The notes under the pieces were generated by a model. The model did no database searches. It was not told the origin of the DNA and worked only from the letters and a program-made list of their open reading frames with translations. Below are positions 1-8,054 of a DNA stretch of 64,000 nt, one piece after another. The position numbers were made by a program, and so were the translations under genes. How positions within the stretch are numbered: position 1 is the first letter of the stretch; each line of letters starts with the position of its first letter. The stretch is from Bradyrhizobium sp. CB1650 (GTDB lineage: Bacteria > Pseudomonadota > Alphaproteobacteria > Rhizobiales > Xanthobacteraceae): the NCBI RefSeq assembly GCF_029761915.1, contig NZ_CP121695.1:6477501-6541500 (forward strand), in the 5' to 3' direction.

Positions 1-587
1 ATCTCCTGAAAGTGAGGCAGGCCAAGCCCGACGTGGTCTGCTGCAACCTCGCCGGTAACCAGGTCACCAATCTCGTCAAGCAATATGCCGAGTTCGGCCT
101 GCCCTATCCGCTGGTCGGCTTCAACCTCAACACCGGCGATGCCTGGGCCGCGGGCGCCGGCAATCTCAGCGGCACCTGGCCGACGGTCTGGTATCACACG
201 CTGAACAATCCGGCATCGCAGGCCTTCGTCGCGGCGTTCACCAAGAAGTACGGCAAGCCGCCGGAGAATCACGCCTGGATCGAATATGTGACGCTCAAGC
301 TGCTGGCGGAGGCGATCAACACGACCAAGTCGACCGACAGCAATGAGCTGATCGCCTATTTCGAGAAGCAGACGCAGTTCGACGTCATGAAGGCGCGCAA
401 GGCCTATTTCCGCTCCTGGGATCACCAGATGGTGCAGGAGGCCTATCCGTTCACCGTCAAGCCGAAGGACCAGATGAAGGACCAGTGGGACATGCTGGTG
501 CTGGGCGAAGCGGTACCCGCAGCGAACGATCCGCTGGAACAGATCTATCCGACCAAGGAACAGAACCCCTGCGAGATGAAGGCCTGA
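1..587 (+). CDS. Branched-chain amino acid-type ABC transporter substrate-binding protein, C-terminal part
   Basis: This gene runs in from the left edge, and about 195 codons are visible up to the TGA at 585-587. The reading frame is open from the first bases, so the true start lies outside the window. The visible part resembles the second lobe of a type I periplasmic binding protein of the LivJ/LivK class, with YPLVGFNLNTGDAW and, later, FTKKYGKPPENHAW followed by a helix-rich segment. Such proteins capture amino acids, amides or related small acids in the periplasm and hand them to the Liv permease. The next genes (LivH, then a LivM-LivG-LivF fusion) follow on the same strand, so this is the binding component of that operon. 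The ligand cannot be read from the fragment. The family assignment rests on sequence pattern and context. Confidence 0.85.
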   Translation, partial: LLKVRQAKPDVVCCNLAGNQVTNLVKQYAEFGLPYPLVGFNLNTGDAWAAGAGNLSGTWPTVWYHTLNNPASQAFVAAFTKKYGKPPENHAWIEYVTLKLLAEAINTTKSTDSNELIAYFEKQTQFDVMKARKAYFRSWDHQMVQEAYPFTVKPKDQMKDQWDMLVLGEAVPAANDPLEQIYPTKEQNPCEMKA

Positions 588-669
588 CGCGCCCCGCGCG
601 CAAGGCCGATTGGCATCAGCGGCGCCGGCACGAACGCCGGCGCCGTTTTGCCAAAGCGATGGACGCAAC

Positions 670-1545
670 ATGCAGTTCGAGTTCTTGCTGGAACAGGTGG
701 TGAATGGCCTCGTGCTCGGAGGCTATTACCTCCTCATCGCGCTCGGGCTGTCGCTGATCTTTTCCGTCGGCGGCATCGTCAACCTCGCGCATGGCGCCTT
801 CTATGCGCTGGGCGCCTATGTCTTCGTCGAGCTGGTCAAGCATCTCGGCTTCGGCGCCTCCATCGTGATCTCGCCGCTCGCGGTCGCCCTGCTCGGCATC
901 CTCTTTGAACGCTTCATCCTGCGCCGCTTCTACACGGCCGACCCGATCCTGAGCCTGCTCGTGACCTTCGGCTTGGCGATGGTCGCCGAACAGGCGATCC
1001 GCATGATCTGGGGCGCCGCGCCCGTCTCGACCGAGATCCCGCAGAGTTTTCGCGGCTCGGTGATCGTCGGCGATTTCCTGTTCTCGCGTTATCGCCTGCT
1101 GATCCTTGGCGTGGTCGCCGCCGTGCTGCTCGGGATCTGGCTTTTGCTGCACAAGACCTCGTTCGGGCGCGTGGTGCGCGCCGGCATCCAGCGGCCGGAC
1201 ATGGTCGCCGCGCTCGGCATCCGCCTGCAGCCCTACATGACTGCGATCGTCATGCTCGGCGTCGGCATGGCCGCGCTCGGCGGTGCCTTCTTCGCGCCGA
1301 TCACGACCGTGCATCCGGCGATGGGCGCCGAGATCATGACGGTGGCCTTCGTCGTCGTCGTGATCGGCGGGCTCGGCAGCTTCTGGGGCGTCGTCATCGC
1401 CGCCCTCCTCGTCGGCGTCGTGCGCGGCATCGCGATTCATTTCGAGCCGGCCGCCGGCGAGGCCTCGATCTACATCCTGATGTTCCTGGTGCTGCTGGTG
1501 CGCCCGCGCGGCCTGCTCGGCGAACGCATCGAGAAGTTCGAATGA
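670..1545 (+). CDS. livH: Branched-chain amino acid ABC transporter permease, LivH type
   Basis: A protein of 291 residues, typical for LivH. The frame is open further upstream to 610, but the ATG at 670 starts a normal LivH N-terminus (MQFEFLLEQVVNGLVLGGYY) and is preferred. Several hydrophobic helices are visible, with the conserved segment VNLAHGAFYALGAYV near residues 36-50 and a conserved IGGLGSFWG stretch near the C-terminus. It is one of the two inner-membrane subunits forming the pore of a high-affinity ABC importer. The stop overlaps the start of the downstream fusion gene by 4 bases (ATGA), which indicates translational coupling. The gap to the upstream binding-protein gene is short, so all three are probably one transcript. 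Confidence 0.93.
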   Translation: MQFEFLLEQVVNGLVLGGYYLLIALGLSLIFSVGGIVNLAHGAFYALGAYVFVELVKHLGFGASIVISPLAVALLGILFERFILRRFYTADPILSLLVTFGLAMVAEQAIRMIWGAAPVSTEIPQSFRGSVIVGDFLFSRYRLLILGVVAAVLLGIWLLLHKTSFGRVVRAGIQRPDMVAALGIRLQPYMTAIVMLGVGMAALGGAFFAPITTVHPAMGAEIMTVAFVVVVIGGLGSFWGVVIAALLVGVVRGIAIHFEPAAGEASIYILMFLVLLVRPRGLLGERIEKFE

Positions 1546-4082
1546 CCCGCACCTCTGCCATCGACAGACTCAAGCCGCTGCTGATCGCGACGGTCGCGGT
1601 GATCGCCCTGCCTTTCGTGCTGAAAGCGCTCGGCTTGTCGGTGAACACCGGCACCTGGATCGTCGGGCTTGCGATCGCCACCATGGGGCTCAACCTCTGC
1701 ATCGGCTATACCGGCCTCGTCTCGTTCGGCCACAGCGCCTGGTTCGGCATCGGTGCCTACGCCGCCGGCCTGATCCAGCTTCGCTTCTTCCCCGGCGAGA
1801 TCTGGCTGCCGCTGCTTTTCTCGATGATCGTGGTCGCGATCGCATCGACCGTGATCGGCGTGCTGATCCTGCGCCGGCGCGGCGTGTACTTCTCGCTGCT
1901 GACGCTCGCGCTGGCCGCGCTCGTCTACACCACCGCCTTCCGCTGGACGAGCCTGACCGGCGGCGAGGACGGGCTGGGCGGACTGAAGCGCGGCGATATC
2001 GGCCCCATCGATCTCGACAACGCGCTCAACTACTACGCCCTCGTCGCGGGACTTGGGCTGATCGCGCTCTATGTCCTCATGCGTCTCGTGCGCTCGCCGT
2101 TCGGCCACGTGCTGGTAGCGATCCGCGAGAACCAGTTGCGCGCGAGCTTTCAAGGTTATCCGGTCGAGCGCTACAAGCTCGTCGTGTTCGTGATCTCGGC
2201 CGTCGTGACCGGCCTTGCCGGCGCGCTGATCGCGTTCCTGAACTACCTCGTCTCGGCCGAAGCCGTTTCGGTCCCATTTGCCGGCGAGCTCCTGGCGATG
2301 GTCGTTATCGGCGGCATGCGCAGCCTGCTGGGCCCAGCGCTCGGCGCGCTGTTCTTCATCCTGTTCCGCGAGCTGTTCTCGATCTGGACGTCGGACTGGC
2401 TGTTCTGGTTCGGACTCACCTTCGTGGCTTTCGTGATGTATTCGCCGGGCGGCCTCGTCGGCATCGGCGCGCTGGTCATGCGGCACTTCCGTCCCGCTGC
2501 GGAAGAATCCGCCGCGATGAGCCGGCGCAGGATCTATGACGGCCTGCCGTTGCCGGATTTCCTACGGCCGGCGGCGCGACAACGTACCGTGCTCGAGGTC
2601 CGCGGCGTCTCCAGAAAGTTCGGCGGCATCCGTGCGGTCGAGAATGCGAGCATCACCGTCGCCGCCGGCGAGATCCACGCGCTGATCGGACCGAACGGCG
2701 CCGGCAAGACCACGCTGTTCAACCTGGTCTCCGGCCTCTACGCGCCGGACCGGGGCACGATCCGACTCAACGGCCGCGACATCGCCGGCGTGCCGGCGAA
2801 TTTGATCTGCCACCAGGGGCTGGCGCGCTCGTTCCAGATCACCAACCTGTTCCGCGGCCTGACCATCTACGAGAACCTGCGCCTGTCGCTGCAGGCGCGG
2901 CGTGCCATGCGCTTCAACGTCTGGAACGACATCGATGCCTACGAGGAGATCCACGCGGAGACCGCCGCGCTGATCAAGTTTCTCGGGCTCGAAGGCATCG
3001 AGGCGATCGAGGGCGGCGAGCTCTCCTATGGCGGGCAGCGGCTGGTCGATCTCGGCATCGCGCTCGGTTCCAAGCCGCAGGTGCTGCTGCTCGACGAGCC
3101 GCTCGCCGGTCTTGCCGCCGCCGAGCGCGAGCGCGTGTCCAATCTCGTCAAGAACATCGCCGCCAACATTCCCGTGCTGATCGTCGAGCACGATATCGAC
3201 CGCGTGCTCGGCTTCTCGTCCGTCGTCACCGTGATGAACCAGGGCGAGGTGCTGATGTCCGACTGCCCGAAGGCGGTGCGGGCCGATCTGCGCGTGCAGG
3301 AGATCTATACCGGCAAGGGCATTCCCGCCGTCGAGCATCACCGCAGCGACGAGATGGCCGGCGCGCGCGAGAGCGTCCTGCGCCTCGATCGCGTCAACAC
3401 CTTCTACGGCAAGAGCCACGTCCTCAACGACGCCGCGCTCGACGTGCGCGAGGGCGAGATCGTTGCCCTCTTGGGACGCAACGGCGCCGGCAAGTCGACG
3501 CTGCTGAAGACCATCGCCGGTCTGGTGCCGGCCGCAAGCGGCAGCATCAGCTATCGCGGCGACGACATCGCAAGCCTCCCCGCGCCCGACATCGCCCGCC
3601 GCGGCATCGGCTACGTGCCGCAGGGCCGCGGCCTGTTCGCCGGCATGACCGTGCGCGAAAACCTCGCGCTTGGCCGGCTCGCGCGCAAGACCGACGGCAG
3701 CGACGGCGTGGTCTGGAACGAAGAGCAGATCCTGCACTATTTCCCGCGCCTGAAGGAGCGCATGAACGTTGCCGCCGACTATCTCTCCGGCGGCGAGCAG
3801 CAGATGGTGGCGGTCGCCCGCGCGATGTCCGGCAATGTGCGCCTCTTGCTGCTCGACGAGCCGTTCGAGGGCTTGGCTCCGGCCGTGACGCTGGAGCTGT
3901 TCAAGGTGTTCGACCAGCTCCGCCGGCACATGTCGATCGTGATCGTCGAGCACAATCTCGATCTCGTGCTCGCACTCGCCGACCGCGTCTTCGCGCTCGA
4001 GCGCGGCGCAGTCTTCCATCAGGGACCAGCGGCGCCGCTGTTGAACGATCTCGGCTATCGCAAGCAGATTCTGTGGCTGTGA
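1542..4082 (+). CDS. LivM-LivG-LivF triple fusion: ABC permease with two ATP-binding domains
   Basis: One uninterrupted frame of 846 codons carries three normally separate Liv subunits. Residues about 1-320 are a LivM permease (helices, with a GLNLCIGYTGLVSFGHSAWF segment near residue 50). Residues about 345-590 form a LivG ATPase with Walker A GPNGAGKTT near 383-391, signature LSYGGQ near 494 and Walker B LLLDEPLAGL. Residues about 608-846 form a LivF ATPase with Walker A GRNGAGKST near 645, signature LSGGEQ near 748 and LLLDEPFEGLAP. The linkers are short and charged (around 325-345 and 595-608). The start overlaps the stop of livH. With the separate LivH, this gives a transporter with fixed 1:1 stoichiometry of one permease and both ATPases. 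LivM-LivG fusions are known in Bradyrhizobium; the three-way fusion is less usual. Confidence 0.95.
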   Translation: MTRTSAIDRLKPLLIATVAVIALPFVLKALGLSVNTGTWIVGLAIATMGLNLCIGYTGLVSFGHSAWFGIGAYAAGLIQLRFFPGEIWLPLLFSMIVVAIASTVIGVLILRRRGVYFSLLTLALAALVYTTAFRWTSLTGGEDGLGGLKRGDIGPIDLDNALNYYALVAGLGLIALYVLMRLVRSPFGHVLVAIRENQLRASFQGYPVERYKLVVFVISAVVTGLAGALIAFLNYLVSAEAVSVPFAGELLAMVVIGGMRSLLGPALGALFFILFRELFSIWTSDWLFWFGLTFVAFVMYSPGGLVGIGALVMRHFRPAAEESAAMSRRRIYDGLPLPDFLRPAARQRTVLEVRGVSRKFGGIRAVENASITVAAGEIHALIGPNGAGKTTLFNLVSGLYAPDRGTIRLNGRDIAGVPANLICHQGLARSFQITNLFRGLTIYENLRLSLQARRAMRFNVWNDIDAYEEIHAETAALIKFLGLEGIEAIEGGELSYGGQRLVDLGIALGSKPQVLLLDEPLAGLAAAERERVSNLVKNIAANIPVLIVEHDIDRVLGFSSVVTVMNQGEVLMSDCPKAVRADLRVQEIYTGKGIPAVEHHRSDEMAGARESVLRLDRVNTFYGKSHVLNDAALDVREGEIVALLGRNGAGKSTLLKTIAGLVPAASGSISYRGDDIASLPAPDIARRGIGYVPQGRGLFAGMTVRENLALGRLARKTDGSDGVVWNEEQILHYFPRLKERMNVAADYLSGGEQQMVAVARAMSGNVRLLLLDEPFEGLAPAVTLELFKVFDQLRRHMSIVIVEHNLDLVLALADRVFALERGAVFHQGPAAPLLNDLGYRKQILWL

Positions 4083-4098
4083 CGTCGCGCGCGGCGCC

Positions 4099-5082
4099 TC
4101 AATCCGACTTGATGTTGGCCGCCGCCACGACTTCGGCGAGCTCTTTCGTCTCCCTTGCGATCTTGGCTGCGTAGTCGGCGGGGCTGAGCACGGACACGAC
4201 GCCCTGCGTCCCCAGCCGCTCCTGCAACACCGGATCAGCCGCCGCTGCCAAAATCTCCCGATGCAGCGCCTCGACGATCGGCGCGGGCGTCGCCTTCGGC
4301 AGGAAGAAGCCGACCCAGAAGCTGATGTCGAAACCTGGATAGCCGGCTTCCGCGACGGTCGGCACGTCAGGCAGCGACGGCAACCGCTCGGCCGAGGACA
4401 CCGCGAGCGCCCGCAGCTTGCCGGCCTTGACCAGCGGCACCGCGGAGAGCGGATCGAACACCGCCAACACCTCCTGCGCGAGGACCGCGACCTCCGACGC
4501 CGAACCACCGCGATAAGGCACGTGGATCATCTTGATGCCGGCACGCTGGCTCAGCAGCTCCATCGCGAGATGCGCAAGGTTGCCGTTGCCGCCCGAGCCG
4601 TAAGCGAGCTCGCCCGGCGCGGCCTTCGCCGCGGCAACGAGATCGGCCACGGACTTGATGTTGGCGGTCTTGGGATTCTCCGGATTGACCACCAGCACCA
4701 GCGGCGCGGACACGACGGTGGTGAGCGGCGCGAAGTCGGCTTGCGGATCGTAGCGGGCATCCTTGAACAACGTCTTGTTGAGCGTGATCGTGGATGAATT
4801 GCAGGCGAGGATCGTCTGCCCGTCGGGATCGGCATGCGCCACCACCTCGGCGGCGATCATGCCGTTGGCCCCTGCCCGGTTCTCGACCACGAAGGGCTGC
4901 CCGAGCTTGTTGCCGAGCCGGTCGCCGATGATGCGCGCCACCACGTCGACCGGACCTCCCGCGCTGAAGCCGACCATGATCTTGACCGGACGTGCCGGAT
5001 ATTTTTGGGCGTCGGCCGCCGTCGATAGCGCGGACACGCACAATCCGGCGATGACAGCCAGCAGGCGAACCGTTCGTTGCAT
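4099..5082 (-). CDS. Tripartite tricarboxylate transporter (Bug/TctC family) substrate-binding protein
   Basis: A 327-residue periplasmic protein with a Sec signal peptide (MQRTVRLLAVIAGLCVSALS, cleavage after ADA). The motif YPARPVKIMVGFSAGGPVDV, typical of Bug proteins, follows. The ATG at 5082 is chosen over an in-frame start at 5190 because a GGAGGGAACGAC ribosome-binding site lies just upstream and the signal peptide begins there. Bug proteins bind carboxylates and related small organic acids, and many are orphans without TctA/TctB membrane partners. No such partners are seen here. It converges on the Liv operon with only 16 bases between the stops. The ligand is unknown. Confidence 0.92.
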   Translation of the reverse strand: MQRTVRLLAVIAGLCVSALSTAADAQKYPARPVKIMVGFSAGGPVDVVARIIGDRLGNKLGQPFVVENRAGANGMIAAEVVAHADPDGQTILACNSSTITLNKTLFKDARYDPQADFAPLTTVVSAPLVLVVNPENPKTANIKSVADLVAAAKAAPGELAYGSGGNGNLAHLAMELLSQRAGIKMIHVPYRGGSASEVAVLAQEVLAVFDPLSAVPLVKAGKLRALAVSSAERLPSLPDVPTVAEAGYPGFDISFWVGFFLPKATPAPIVEALHREILAAAADPVLQERLGTQGVVSVLSPADYAAKIARETKELAEVVAAANIKSD

Positions 5083-5515
5083 GTCGTTCCCTCCCCGGAC
5101 ATCGGCGCCACGTGTGCATGAGCTCGTGCGACGCGTTTTGGGATCATGATTAGCGGTCGCGCTCATTTTCGCAATCGCGTTTCCGCACACGCCACGCCGT
5201 CAATTCCGCCGCACGGCAGGCAAAGCGCCGCCTCCACACGAAAATCTCGAAAACAACCCCATGCAAAGTAGCCGGCACTTGTCAGAACAAGGACTTGCGC
5301 ATCCCGCAAAGCCATTTGACACGTCGGGCAAAACACCGGCACGATGGCATCATCGCAACAACCGTCAGCGTCCACGCCGACCCGGCCCGGGCCGCCTCGA
5401 CGCGGTTGCGCGCAAACCCCTCATCGACATTCGGAAAATCGCATCGACGTGCAGCAAGCGAGCGAAGGTCCCGCGCGCCGCGCCCGCACGCCTGCGCCGA
5501 CAAGGACACATCGGC
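5083..5515. other. Intergenic region between the Bug protein and a hypothetical gene
   Basis: About 430 bases lie upstream of two divergent genes. Open frames cross it, but none has a recognisable product or a convincing ribosome-binding site. The promoters of both flanking genes must lie here. I see no strong palindrome, tRNA or repeat. Confidence 0.4.
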
Positions 5516-6184
5516 ATGACCACAGCTCCGACACGCACCAGGACGACGCCAATGGCGGCAAACGATCGCAACGGGCTCGCCGCAAGCCCGCGAATAAAAC
5601 TCTACAAGAGGCGAATTGCGATTGACCATCCCGATCCGCAAGCCGGCGAACGGCTGCTGGCCGACGCGCTCGGCGCCGTCGACCGTGACGCGCTGGATGG
5701 CATCCTGAAGCAGCTCGTGAAGGCCAGCGTGATCGGACAAAGGCCCAACGAGGCCAATCTCGCTTTCATGATCTCGATGATGAAGAGCATCAGCCCCCGG
5801 GACTCCATCGAGGCCATGCTGGCGGCGCAGATGGTATGCGTTCACGTGACGGCGATGCGATGCGCCCATCATCTCGCCTGCGCCGGCGACCTCGCAAGCC
5901 AGGACAGCGCCTCGCGCGCGCTGGCCAAGCTGGTGCGCACCTTCCCGGCCCAGATCGAGGCGCTGAGCCGCTACCGCAGCAACGGCGAGCGTGCGATCAC
6001 GGTGCAGAGCGTGTCGGTGCAGGATGGCGGCAACGCTATCGCGGCGAACGTCACGCAGCCTGGCAGCGTGATAGTTCCGAAGCCAGACCCGAGCGGCGTC
6101 GCGCCGAAGGCAGAGTTGGATATCGCGCGTAAAGCCGATGAACCGGAACGCGAACCAGGCCGTGAACCCATGAACCGGGCGTGA
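5516..6184 (+). CDS. Conserved hypothetical protein of rhizobial type
   Basis: A 222-residue protein. The frame is open from 5261, but the segment before 5516 is low-complexity Arg/Pro/Ala and probably untranslated. ATG 5516 (or 5552) gives a plausible soluble protein. Residues about 35-150 are mainly helical and contain FMISMMKSISPRDSIEAML and a region with conserved-looking His and Cys (CVHVTAMRCAHHLAC). This is followed by QSVSVQDGGNAIAANVTQ and a charged, proline-rich tail. I recall similar proteins in Bradyrhizobium genomes next to a gene for an HGGxSTG protein, which is also found here at 6948. Function unknown. It is not obviously a membrane or secreted protein. Confidence 0.7.
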   Translation: MTTAPTRTRTTPMAANDRNGLAASPRIKLYKRRIAIDHPDPQAGERLLADALGAVDRDALDGILKQLVKASVIGQRPNEANLAFMISMMKSISPRDSIEAMLAAQMVCVHVTAMRCAHHLACAGDLASQDSASRALAKLVRTFPAQIEALSRYRSNGERAITVQSVSVQDGGNAIAANVTQPGSVIVPKPDPSGVAPKAELDIARKADEPEREPGREPMNRA

Positions 6185-6303
6185 CCGAGGACCCGAGATT
6201 GAAGGTCCATTGCCTGTCGAAGTCCGGAACTGACGTACACCTCTGGCCATTGGTGTTTCACCCAGGCGAGTTCGATGACCAAGCCGGCCCGAGTATTTGA
6301 AAC

Positions 6304-6750
6304 ATGTGGAAATTAGCCATGCAGAAAGCCGTGACTGAGCTGTTCAATCGATATGAGCGCGAAACCAACGCAGCTCTGGCCGGCAAACCGGACATGGAAG
6401 CGATCAGCGATCTTTACGACGGCAATTTCATCGGGGCCTCACCATTCGGGATCATGACAGGCAGGAAGGACAGTGCATTCGTAAAGGCCCTGACAGCCGG
6501 CTTCGACCGCTATCGCGCGATCGGCACGCGAGAGATGGCAGTCTGCGACATTTCGGTGGAATCCATCGACACGCTTCATGCGCTCGCCCGCGTGAATTGG
6601 CGGGCTACATATGATCTCGAGGGTACTCAGAAGTCGATCGACTTCACGAACATCTATCTGGTGAGAGTAGACGACGGTGGTGCGAGAGTATTCGGGTGGA
6701 TCACCGGCGATGAAGATGCCGAGTTGCGCAGGCAGGGTATCATCGATTGA
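6304..6750 (+). CDS. NTF2-like / SnoaL-like domain protein
   Basis: A 148-residue protein with the cone-shaped NTF2/SnoaL pattern: an N-terminal helix (VTELFNRYERETNAAL), a YDGNFIGASPFG turn, then alternating strands ending in an acidic C-terminus. ATG 6304 is the first start; ATG 6319 is an alternative. Members of this fold range from cyclases and isomerases to stress proteins with no known reaction, so no activity is assigned. It sits between two orphan genes that I would expect to be adjacent, so it may be a later insertion. No signal peptide is seen. Confidence 0.7.
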   Translation: MWKLAMQKAVTELFNRYERETNAALAGKPDMEAISDLYDGNFIGASPFGIMTGRKDSAFVKALTAGFDRYRAIGTREMAVCDISVESIDTLHALARVNWRATYDLEGTQKSIDFTNIYLVRVDDGGARVFGWITGDEDAELRRQGIID

Positions 6751-6947
6751 TACGCCAGTCGGCGACGACGGCCATATGACTGCGTTCGGGCGGCTGGCGC
6801 AGGTCTCCAGCCGTCCGCAACTGGCGCGTATCGAGCGCCAGCTTTCTTATTTCGCCAAACTCACGATCTCACCTGCCGCGAATGGCGCGTGATCGAGCTG
6901 CTGCTGCCCGACCAACCGCGAGGCAACACAATGAGGGGCGCCACGGC

Positions 6948-7232
6948 ATGAGCTCCAGCCACACGCGCAACACCCGCCCGATGCTGTTGAGCGCACGGTG
7001 CGGCGCCAGAACCCGCAGCGGCAACGCTTGCCGCGCGCCGGCGGTACACGGCAAGCCGCGCTGCCGTATGCACGGAGGCGCGGCGGGATGCGGCGCGCCA
7101 AGAGGAAACCGGAATGCGCGGAAGCATGGGCTGTACACCAAGGATGCAATTGCCGAGCGAACGCAAGTCCAGACGTTGCTGGACGAAGCGCGGAAGCTGC
7201 TGGGGGATCTGCTACCGCAACAGATGAGCTAG
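6948..7232 (+). CDS. HGGxSTG-type small protein
   Basis: A 94-residue basic protein. It contains CGARTRSGNACRAPAVHG, then CRMHGGAAGCGAPRGNRNA and KHGLYT, the arrangement typical of the HGGxSTG family: two Cys plus Cys-x-Met-His-Gly-Gly, a probable small metal site, followed by a GNxNAxKHG tail. A helical C-terminus follows. The start could also be ATG 6882, which adds 22 residues; ATG 6948 sits closer to the conserved region. The family is common near phage and orphan genes in rhizobia, and its function is not established. Some members resemble the N-terminal part of phage small terminase-like proteins. Confidence 0.75.
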   Translation: MSSSHTRNTRPMLLSARCGARTRSGNACRAPAVHGKPRCRMHGGAAGCGAPRGNRNARKHGLYTKDAIAERTQVQTLLDEARKLLGDLLPQQMS

Positions 7233-7244
7233 ATCTACTTGGCG

Positions 7245-7574
7245 TCATCTGGAGGCAACGGTCTCCTTGAACAGCTCAACCTTGCCGCACGTGTTGTCTG
7301 TCACCGCTAAAGCCTCGTAAAAGTCGATCTGCGGCTTCATGCCGTAGCGCTGGATGATGCCCTCGAGCCATGGCCCGCTGTAGAACGCCTCGGCATCCTC
7401 GATGCGCTCCCACTGGTACACGCCGCCGGCCCAGCCGCTTTCCGACCAGATGAAGTGCTTGCTGATCAGCCCCGTCACCTCGCGGAAGTTGGGTGCGATC
7501 TTGTGAAAGTGCTCGCGACACGCGGCGTAGTCGATCTGCGGCGGCAGTTTGTATCGTACGACGGCGGTAATCAT
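7245..7574 (-). CDS. YdhR-like putative monooxygenase (dimeric alpha/beta barrel)
   Basis: A 109-residue protein beginning MITAVVRYKLPPQIDY. It has alternating strands and helices and a conserved-looking ISKHFIWSESGWAGGVYQW segment, as in YdhR/ABM-type ferredoxin-like dimeric proteins. ATG 7574 is preceded by AAGGAGGTCGC, an excellent ribosome-binding site, and is preferred to the in-frame start at 7658. Members are annotated as putative monooxygenases, mostly without a shown substrate. It is convergent with the HGGxSTG gene, only 12 bases apart. Confidence 0.8.
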   Translation of the reverse strand: MITAVVRYKLPPQIDYAACREHFHKIAPNFREVTGLISKHFIWSESGWAGGVYQWERIEDAEAFYSGPWLEGIIQRYGMKPQIDFYEALAVTDNTCGKVELFKETVASR

Positions 7575-7929
7575 GCGACCTCCTTGTAAGCATGTCCCCG
7601 GCGCAACATTGACGGCATGCCCGGGATCGGGCAAGCGAAGCGGGAAGCCGATGGTCAAAGGCGCATAGGCTTAACCGGTAGCTTCCGTTCGCTGCGACAA
7701 GTCGACGATTCCAGAGCATGATGGATTTGGCGCGACAAGTTCAGTCTGCATGACATCGATACAGGCATCGCTCAATTCGCGCAACGCAGGCTCAATGCAG
7801 GCGCGCGCACAACCGAAACATCAATCATCTACTCGCGCCAATCGCGATCAAATGCGGCAGACGCCGCCGTGAGTAGGTCAAGACGACTGACAAGAGCCTT
7901 CAGCTATCTCCTGCCAATTTTTTGCGTTA
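7575..7929. other. Intergenic region upstream of the NitT/TauT-type ABC operon
   Basis: Together with the palindrome that follows, this makes a 480-base gap between divergent genes. Apart from that palindrome I see no gene, tRNA or strong repeat. Confidence 0.4.
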
Positions 7930-7947
7930 GTGTGAACCTCTTCACAC
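7930..7947. promoter_or_regulatory. Perfect inverted repeat, probable operator of the downstream ABC operon
   Basis: GTGTGAA-CCTC-TTCACAC is a perfect 7-base inverted repeat with a 4-base spacer, 108 bases before the start of the binding-protein gene at 8055. Its size and symmetry suit a dimeric helix-turn-helix regulator (GntR- or Crp-like). It lacks the U-run of a terminator. The regulator is unknown. Confidence 0.5.
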
Positions 7948-8054
7948 CTGTGTAGCAGACGGGCTCGGATGATGCCCAAGAAGATGAGGTGAGCTAAGGC
8001 CCCGCACAGCGCGCCCGGTTCTATTCCATTCACACGCGAGATTGGGAGCGACAC

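Noticed and set aside
1470..2486. 338-codon minus frame opposite LivM
   Set aside because: Same shadow pattern; no ribosome-binding site or domain.
2562..4508. 648-codon open frame on the minus strand opposite the Liv fusion gene
   Set aside because: It is a mirror of a GC-rich coding frame; composition is Arg/His/Asp-rich, with no domain, and it overlaps two clearly real genes.
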